From positions 1-10,864 of the forward strand of contig JAOUDR010000049.1 of NCBI GenBank assembly GCA_029859185.1: 10,864 bases of DNA, read 5' to 3'. Within the stretch, counting starts at the first letter, position 1. Each line of letters begins with the position of its first letter. Position numbers and translations under genes: made by a program. Below, piece by piece: positions 6,728 to 10,864 of the stretch. Under the pieces are notes generated by a model. The model worked only from the letters and a program-made list of their open reading frames with translations, searched no databases and had not been told where the DNA came from. This DNA comes from Gemmatimonadota bacterium. Its GTDB lineage: Bacteria > Gemmatimonadota > Gemmatimonadetes > Gemmatimonadales > GWC2-71-9.

Positions 6728-7421
6728 TCACCGGGAGGCTGGCGCCCTGCGCCCGGTCTCGCTCGAGCGGGGGGCCAACCCGCATGCCGAAGGCTCCTGC
6801 CTCGTGCGCTTTGGCGACACGGTAGTCCTGTGTACCGCCAGCGTCATCGACTCCGTCCCGCCCTGGCGCCGCGGGCGGGAGCTGGGATGGCTCACGGCCG
6901 AGTACGCGATGCTGCCGCGGGCCACACAAGAACGGACGACCCGAGAACGCTCCGGCCCGGGAGGTCGCACCCAGGAGATCCAGCGGCTCATCGGGCGGAG
7001 CCTGCGGGGCGCGCTGGCCACGTTCGCGTTCGGCGAGCGGACCATTCAGATCGACTGTGATGTGCTGCAGGCCGACGGCGGCACGCGAACCGCGGCCATC
7101 ACCGGGGCCGCCGTGGCACTGCACGACGCGTGTGCGTGGATCGCCGAGACCCACGGCGTGCCGGATCCGTTCGGTCGGTGGGTGGCTGCGGTCTCGGTCG
7201 GCATCGTTGACGGAGAGCCGGTCCTCGATCTGTGCTACGCGGAGGATCGCGACGCCGAGGTGGACGCCAACGTCGTCGTGCTCGAGCCCGACCAGTACGT
7301 CGAGGTCCAGGCCACCGGAGAGGCCGGGCATTTCGGTCGTCGCGACCTGGACGCATTGCTGGCGCTCGCCGACCGCGGGATCAGTCACCTCTTCACCCGC
7401 CAGCGGGAGACGGTTGCATGA
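6714..7421 (+). CDS. rph: Ribonuclease PH
   Basis: This is a 235-aa phosphate-dependent 3'-to-5' exoribonuclease that trims tRNA precursors, releasing nucleoside diphosphates; it normally acts as a hexamer in the cytoplasm. The whole family pattern is present: LRPVSLERG, HAEGSCLVRFGDTVVLCTAS, GWLTAEYAMLPRAT, GRTQEIQRLIGRSLR, ERTIQIDCDVLQADGGTRTA (G122-T126, with the phosphate-contacting T124/R125) and YAEDRDAEVDANVV (D178 and D184 at the metal/catalytic site). The length is close to the usual 238 or so residues, so the enzyme looks complete and active. GTG 6714 is supported by GGAG at 6703-6706 and overlaps rfaE2 by 14 bases. The end overlaps the next start as ATGA (7418-7421), so rph and rdgB are translationally coupled; this rph-rdgB pairing occurs in many bacteria. 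Confidence 0.96.
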   Translation: MPRPDHREAGALRPVSLERGANPHAEGSCLVRFGDTVVLCTASVIDSVPPWRRGRELGWLTAEYAMLPRATQERTTRERSGPGGRTQEIQRLIGRSLRGALATFAFGERTIQIDCDVLQADGGTRTAAITGAAVALHDACAWIAETHGVPDPFGRWVAAVSVGIVDGEPVLDLCYAEDRDAEVDANVVVLEPDQYVEVQATGEAGHFGRRDLDALLALADRGISHLFTRQRETVA

Positions 7422-8047
7422 AGCCCAAACTGCTCGTGGCCACCCGCAACCCCGGCAAGCAGCGCGAAATCCGCGCGCTCCTCAGTGACGTCGGGTTCGC
7501 CCTCGAGTTCCCGGACGACCGCGGGTTGTGGGAGCGCCCGGAGGAGGCCGCCATCGAAGACGCGGAGAGCTTCACGGGCAACGCCCGGCGGAAGGCCGAG
7601 TACTTCGCCAAACTGGCGGGGCTTCCCACGGTGGCCGAAGATTCCGGACTGGAAGTGTTTGCGATCGGCGGCGCACCCGGCGTGCATTCCCGGCGGTTCG
7701 CCTTCCCGCCCGCGCCCGACACCGCCGAGCAGGACGCGGCGAACAACACCGAGTTGCTCCGGCGACTCGCCGGCGCATCCGCCGACCGGCGCCGGGCCCG
7801 CTACCGCTGTGTCGTGTGTTTTCTCGAGCGTCACGACGGGGTGCCGCATCTGTTCGAGGGGGACTGCCTGGGGCGGATTCTCACGGCTCCGGAAGGCAGC
7901 GCCGGATTCGGGTACGACCCGTTGTTCCACTCGGACGACCTCGCCAAGAGCTTCGGCCTGGCGACACCCGAGGAAAAGGCCTCGGTGAGCCATCGGGCGC
8001 GCGCATTCCGGGCGTTCGCGGAGTGGTTGGCCGCGCACCGGGCGTAG
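7418..8047 (+). CDS. rdgB: Non-canonical purine NTP pyrophosphatase (RdgB/HAM1)
   Basis: This is a 209-aa HAM1/RdgB-family enzyme that hydrolyses dITP, ITP and XTP to the monophosphate plus pyrophosphate, keeping damaged purines out of DNA and RNA. Family motifs: LLVATRNPGKQREI (ATRNPGK at 8-14, nucleotide binding), AEDSGLEVFAIGGAPGVHS (E74, D75; D75 matches the catalytic acidic residue), NNTELLRRL, GSAGFGYDPLF (GFGYDP at 163-168) and the C-terminal VSHR (S191-R193). ATG 7418 overlaps the rph stop and has GGGAGA at 7405-7410, 7 bases upstream; the frame is open further upstream inside rph, but the motif order fixes this start. One small difference is HSRRFAFPPAPD where most members have SARYAG, within a loop. 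It is the last gene of the rfaE2-rph-rdgB run. Confidence 0.95.
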   Translation: MKPKLLVATRNPGKQREIRALLSDVGFALEFPDDRGLWERPEEAAIEDAESFTGNARRKAEYFAKLAGLPTVAEDSGLEVFAIGGAPGVHSRRFAFPPAPDTAEQDAANNTELLRRLAGASADRRRARYRCVVCFLERHDGVPHLFEGDCLGRILTAPEGSAGFGYDPLFHSDDLAKSFGLATPEEKASVSHRARAFRAFAEWLAAHRA

Positions 8048-8129
8048 TGTCCGGGATGGCGGGAGCAGGCAGGGAGGGGTAACATCCGACAGATTCCTCG
8101 CTGCCCTCTCTGACCGGCCCGGAGTCATC
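8048..8129 (+). promoter_or_regulatory. Intergenic region before the SH3 lipoprotein gene
   Basis: These 82 bases separate rdgB from the next gene. A -10-like TAACAT (8080-8085) has no good -35. A weak stem can form between 8070-8078 and 8104-8112 (one G-U pair, long loop), without a T-tract. GGAG at 8121-8124, 5 bases before ATG 8130, is the clear ribosome-binding site. Whether transcription reads through from rdgB cannot be told. Confidence 0.3.
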
Positions 8130-8876
8130 ATGCGACGATATGCCCTACCCATCGCAGCCGCCCTCGTGGCCGCGACGGCCTGCGCCAAGAGTCCGGGAGA
8201 CGGTCTGGCGCCGGAGACGGTGGTTGTCCGCGACACGGTCTTCGTGGACCGCGTGGTCTCACGCGTGGAAACCGTGGCGGACCCGGACACCCGTCAGCGG
8301 CTCTCCCAGATTGAAGTGGAAGTGCTTACTCGCGACGCCCGCATCCAGGTCCTCACGGAGGAGCTCGAAGAGGCGCGGCGCGAAGTCGTCCGTACTATGG
8401 CCCGCAGCCAAACGGTCGCGTCCCGGGCGGAGGCGGCCTCCGGTATCGCCGAGGCCGAACTCGCGATCCGCACCCTCAGGACGGCAGCCGGGACGCGGTC
8501 GGCACCCGAGGTGCGTCAGGCGGAACAACTGCTCCAGGAAAGCAACGCGGAGTTCGAACAGGGGAACTTCGGGGGCGCCCTCTACCTGGCCTCGCAGTCA
8601 CGCGCCAAAGCGGGGCAGGGCACGGACCGATTCCGCCGGGCGGAGGGCGAGAATCTCCGGCCGGGAGAAACCCAGTTTCAGGCCCCACTCCGCCTGCAGA
8701 CAAACACGCGGTCGAACGTGCGCGACGGCCCGGGGACGAACTACCGGGTGCTGTACACGCTCGAGCCGCAACAGCCGGTGACTGGGCTGTCCTACGTAGA
8801 AGGATGGGTGCGGATCACCGACGCGGAGGGTCGTGTGGGCTGGATCGCCCGCTCCCTCGTGGAGTCGCGGCCCTAG
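8130..8876 (+). CDS. Lipoprotein with coiled coil and C-terminal bacterial SH3 domain
   Basis: This is a 248-aa envelope protein. Residues 1-17 form a lipoprotein signal (RRY n-region, hydrophobic core, lipobox ATAC) with the lipidated Cys at 18. Residues about 54-115 are Glu/Arg-rich with heptad-like spacing and likely a coiled coil (IQVLTEELEEARREVVRTM). Residues about 124-162 (VRQAEQLLQESNAEFEQGN, then GGALYLASQSRAKA) resemble one TPR-like helical hairpin. Residues about 187-246 match the SH3b/SH3_3 family: TRSNVRDGPGTNYRVLYTLE, then GWVRITDAEGRVGWIARSLV. Such domains often bind peptidoglycan peptides or other cell-wall parts, so a tether between membrane and wall is a fair guess, but the ligand is unknown. 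ATG 8130 has GGAG at 8121-8124. The stop lies within a 12-base palindrome shared with the convergent cyclase gene. Confidence 0.88.
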   Translation: MRRYALPIAAALVAATACAKSPGDGLAPETVVVRDTVFVDRVVSRVETVADPDTRQRLSQIEVEVLTRDARIQVLTEELEEARREVVRTMARSQTVASRAEAASGIAEAELAIRTLRTAAGTRSAPEVRQAEQLLQESNAEFEQGNFGGALYLASQSRAKAGQGTDRFRRAEGENLRPGETQFQAPLRLQTNTRSNVRDGPGTNYRVLYTLEPQQPVTGLSYVEGWVRITDAEGRVGWIARSLVESRP

Positions 8877-8880
8877 GGCC
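8869..8880. repeat. 12-bp perfect palindrome at the end of two convergent genes
   Basis: GGCCCTAGGGCC is its own reverse complement. It contains the TAG stop of the SH3 lipoprotein gene (8874-8876) and abuts the TGA of the diguanylate cyclase gene (8881-8883). It could form a short hairpin on either transcript, but no T-tract follows on either side, so a terminator role is unproven. Confidence 0.5.
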
Positions 8881-10548
8881 TCAGGCGGCGGCGCCCGCGC
8901 GCACCACCCGGTTGCGGCCGGCGCCCTTTGCCTGGTACAGCGCGGCGTCCGCAGCCGCGATCAGCGACTGGGCACCCTCCCCGTGCCGCGGGAACTCCGC
9001 CACCCCGATACTCAGGGTCACACGTCGCCCCTCGAAAATCCGCGCGGCCAGCGTCGCGCGCACGCGCTCCGCAACGTCAACCGCCGCCTCGAGGTCGGTC
9101 TCCGGGAGCACCGCCACGAACTCCTCGCCGCCATAGCGGGCCGTCGTGTCGATCTCGCGGGTCGTCTCCCGCATTACCTCGGCCACGCCGGCCAGCACCC
9201 GGTCTCCCGCGAGGTGCCCATGGGCGTCGTTGAACTTCTTGAAGTGATCCACGTCCATGATGAGGACGGCGAACGGGTGCTCGTGCCGTTTGGACCGGTG
9301 GACCTCGGCCTCCAGCACCTCCATCAGGCGCCGGCGGTTGTAGAGCCCCGTGAGCTGGTCGGTCACTGAGAGACGCTCAAGCTCCTCATTCTTCTGCTGC
9401 AGGGTGGCGTTGACGTCATTGAGCTGCGCGCGCCCTTCCCGCAGGCGCCGGACCATGTCGTTGAACACCTCAGTCAGCGTCGCCACTTCGCCGCTGCCGA
9501 TCACCGGCAGATCGACCGAGAGGTCACCCTCCGCGACATTGGCCGCCCCGGTCGCGAGGCGATCGAGCGGTCGCACGATCAGCAGCCCGAGCCGGTAGCC
9601 GATGAACCCCACGCCGATCAGGATCGCCACCACGATCCCGACGGTCGTGTTGCGCAGACGCCGAACCTGTTGGAACGCACGTTCCTGACCGATCTCGGCC
9701 ACGGCGAGCCATGAGAGCAGTGGGACCGGGCGCATGGTCCCCATGGCCTGCTCGCCCGCGGGGCTGCGGAAGCTCACCACCTGCCCCGTGTCCGCGCGGA
9801 GGGTCAGTAGATCACTCTGTGCGATCGGCTGCCCCAGCTCCGCGGCCCCGGACTGCACCACCCGCAAGACCGGCGCGCCGTCGGCGGCGAGCACCGACAG
9901 CGCACCGGCCGACGGCGCGATAGGCGCCAGCTGCTCGAGTAGTCCGTCGAGCCGCAGGCGCGCCGCGAGCGATCCCACGACCGATCCGCCCCCTTGGCGA
10001 TAGATGGGCACCGCCATCGTGACCGAGGTGACCCCCTGGCTGCTACGCACGGGCGGACCCGCCACCTCACGGCCGGCCCACACATCCATCGCCCAGTCCT
10101 CCGGCAGGAACACCGCCCCCGGGACCTCGAGATTCGAGGCTACGACGCCACCCTGACGGTCGAGTACGAGTAACTCGTCGAGATGCTCCACGCGAACCAT
10201 CACCGAGCGGAGGTAGGCCCGGACGCGTGCATCGCCGTCGATGCGGGTGAGATTCTCCGTGATCTCGTAGGAGCTGGCGAAGACCTTGATGTCGAACAGG
10301 CGTGACTGATACCAGAGACCCACCTCGCGCGCAGCCTGATTGCCGGCGGTCCGCAACTCCTCGCCGATCCGCGTGTTCATCGAGCGCCGATTCTGGTCGT
10401 ACGCAAGGACCGCCGTCACCAGCGAGGGCACGAGCGCCGCGAGCACCGCGAACGCCAGAATCCGGTCTCGCAGGCTGCTGAGATGTAGCAATCCCAGCGA
10501 GTGCGATAGCTGGACTTCCCACTTGCTCGCGCGACGGATTTCGCTCAT
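8881..10548 (-). CDS. Membrane-bound diguanylate cyclase: double-Cache-like sensor, HAMP, GGDEF
   Basis: This is a 555-aa signalling enzyme that makes c-di-GMP from two GTP. A short cytoplasmic N-terminus is followed by TM1 at about 30-49, a periplasmic sensor of about 250 residues (50-300) with two Cache-like halves (LVLDRQGGVVASN; later SVLAADGAPVLRV), and TM2 at about 303-325. Then come HAMP at about 322-375 (RPLDRLATGAANVAEGDLS), a signalling helix (LNDVNATLQQKNEELERLS) and GGDEF at about 394-550. The GGDEF part has DQLTGLYNRR (397-406), MDVDHFKKFND (metal-binding D432) and the active-site GGEEF at 473-477. An RxxD inhibitory site (R464-D467, REID) is intact five residues before GGEEF, so product inhibition is expected. 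No EAL or HD-GYP domain follows. ATG 10548 has only a weak GAG-type ribosome-binding site. The gene ends four bases from the convergent SH3 lipoprotein gene. The sensed ligand is unknown. Confidence 0.94.
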   Translation of the reverse strand: MSEIRRASKWEVQLSHSLGLLHLSSLRDRILAFAVLAALVPSLVTAVLAYDQNRRSMNTRIGEELRTAGNQAAREVGLWYQSRLFDIKVFASSYEITENLTRIDGDARVRAYLRSVMVRVEHLDELLVLDRQGGVVASNLEVPGAVFLPEDWAMDVWAGREVAGPPVRSSQGVTSVTMAVPIYRQGGGSVVGSLAARLRLDGLLEQLAPIAPSAGALSVLAADGAPVLRVVQSGAAELGQPIAQSDLLTLRADTGQVVSFRSPAGEQAMGTMRPVPLLSWLAVAEIGQERAFQQVRRLRNTTVGIVVAILIGVGFIGYRLGLLIVRPLDRLATGAANVAEGDLSVDLPVIGSGEVATLTEVFNDMVRRLREGRAQLNDVNATLQQKNEELERLSVTDQLTGLYNRRRLMEVLEAEVHRSKRHEHPFAVLIMDVDHFKKFNDAHGHLAGDRVLAGVAEVMRETTREIDTTARYGGEEFVAVLPETDLEAAVDVAERVRATLAARIFEGRRVTLSIGVAEFPRHGEGAQSLIAAADAALYQAKGAGRNRVVRAGAAA

Positions 10549-10702
10549 AGGCTCTCGAAACAGACGCCGTCCCGGGCATCACGACGATGACAGGACCTGC
10601 AAACTTATCTCCGGAATCGGGCGCATGCAAATCACCAAGAAGTTCATTCGGGATTCCACTGCAACTCCGAGCGAGGCACTCCCACTTGCCGCCTTTCAGG
10701 CA

Positions 10703-10734
10703 CACGCCCGAAGTTTGACGCAGATTCGGGCGTG
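10703..10734. repeat. 10-bp perfect inverted repeat, candidate operator
   Basis: CACGCCCGAA (10703-10712) and TTCGGGCGTG (10725-10734) are exact reverse complements around a 12-base spacer. Arm starts are 22 bp apart, about two helical turns, which suits a dimeric regulator. The spacer holds TTGACG (10715-10720), a good -35 match for the plus-strand gene at 10777. The repeat ends 42 bases before that start codon. With no T-tract and no plus-strand gene upstream, a terminator is unlikely; an operator or a 5'-leader hairpin are the alternatives. Confidence 0.55.
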
Positions 10735-10766
10735 CCCAATCACGGTACCTGGATTGCCCTCACACC

Positions 10767-10771
10767 GGAGG
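10767..10771 (+). promoter_or_regulatory. Strong Shine-Dalgarno before the GTG start at 10777
   Basis: GGAGG lies 5 bases before GTG 10777, the best ribosome-binding site in this part of the window. Together with the signal peptide that follows, it fixes the start of the truncated gene. Confidence 0.65.
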
Positions 10772-10776
10772 CCCTT

Positions 10777-10864
10777 GTGCGCCTGCTGACCTTCCACACC
10801 GTCGGTGCCGCGTGTGCCCTGCTGCTTGCCACGCCCGTCGTCGCCCAGCAATACACCGGTACGT
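10777..10864 (+). CDS. 5' end of a secreted or envelope protein (signal peptide only)
   Basis: Only the first 29 codons are in the window, and the gene runs off the right edge. GTG 10777 is preceded by GGAGG at 5 bases. The encoded N-terminus is a clear Sec signal peptide: MRLLTFH, then a hydrophobic core (VGAACALLLATPVV) and a likely signal-peptidase I site VVA|QQ at residues 23/24. A Cys lies within the core but not in a lipobox context, so a lipoprotein is unlikely. The mature protein begins QQYTGT, too little to name. The alternative TTG at 10775 is out of frame with this peptide. The inverted repeat 42 bases upstream may control it, and it is divergent from the diguanylate cyclase gene. 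Confidence 0.7.
   Translation, partial: MRLLTFHTVGAACALLLATPVVAQQYTGT

Larger units (their letters stand above)
10549..10776. other. Divergent intergenic region between the cyclase gene and a secreted-protein gene
   Basis: These 228 bases lie between two outward-reading genes. They are somewhat less GC-rich to the eye than their surroundings (for example 10598-10650). They contain a 10-bp inverted repeat, a TTGACG hexamer and the ribosome-binding site of the next gene. No convincing -10 box was found on either strand; minus-strand TTGCAT-N17-TAAGTT (ending near plus 10598) matches only 3 of 6 at each hexamer. A 54-codon ORF from ATG 10625 is not supported. Confidence 0.6.

Noticed and set aside
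8070..8112. Possible terminator hairpin after rdgB
   Set aside because: The stem (8070-8078 with 8104-8112) has a 25-base loop, one G-U pair and no T-tract, so it does not look like an intrinsic terminator.
10625..10789. 54-codon plus-strand ORF starting at ATG 10625
   Set aside because: It has no good Shine-Dalgarno, spans the inverted repeat and overlaps the better-supported GTG 10777 gene; its composition is not protein-like.
1..10864. CRISPR arrays, tRNA or rRNA genes, insertion sequences, phage genes
   Set aside because: No regularly spaced repeats, no cloverleaf-type tRNA signature, no rRNA-like stretch and no transposase or integrase motif were seen on either strand.

Overview
This window is high-GC DNA from a diderm (LPS-type outer membrane) bacterium. 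An Omp85-type barrel protein, an LptE-like lipoprotein, a heptose-1-phosphate adenylyltransferase and several predicted lipoproteins all point to an LPS-bearing outer membrane. The protein style (TolB-like propeller/barrel fusions, CitMHS_2-type antiporter, frequent GTG and TTG starts) fits Gemmatimonadota or a nearby phylum. That assignment is inference from general resemblance, not a database match.

Layout. (1) Bases 1-4636, plus strand: a tightly packed, partly overlapping run. It holds the 3' end of a cyclophilin-type prolyl isomerase, a 942-aa zinc-protease/beta-propeller/outer-membrane-barrel fusion, a 239-aa lipoprotein that may have a LolA/LolB-like fold, an LptE-like LPS-assembly lipoprotein, and a small single-pass membrane protein of unknown function. 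Stops and starts touch or overlap at every junction, so this is probably one operon for outer-membrane construction or surface proteolysis. (2) Bases 4646-6103, minus strand: a NhaD/CitMHS_2-type sodium:proton antiporter, convergent with the first operon (9-base gap). (3) Bases 6104-6244: a divergent intergenic region with a plausible minus-strand promoter. (4) Bases 6245-8047, plus strand: a housekeeping operon rfaE2-rph-rdgB with overlapping junctions (ADP-heptose synthesis, 3' RNA trimming, clean-up of non-canonical purine NTPs). (5) Bases 8130-8876: a lipoprotein with a coiled coil and a C-terminal bacterial SH3 domain. (6) Bases 8881-10548, minus strand: a membrane-bound diguanylate cyclase (double-Cache-like sensor, HAMP, GGEEF with an intact I-site). 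(7) Bases 10549-10864: a divergent intergenic region with a strong inverted repeat, then the first 29 codons of a secreted protein with a clear signal peptide and Shine-Dalgarno sequence.

No rRNA, tRNA, CRISPR array, insertion sequence or phage gene was seen. The most unusual item is the three-module surface protein at 243-3071. An HELVH zinc-protease module and a propeller precede an Omp85-like barrel, with no room for a POTRA domain, and its gene is translationally linked to lptE. This could be a protease analogue of patatin-Omp85 (type Vd-like) proteins, but that is a hypothesis.
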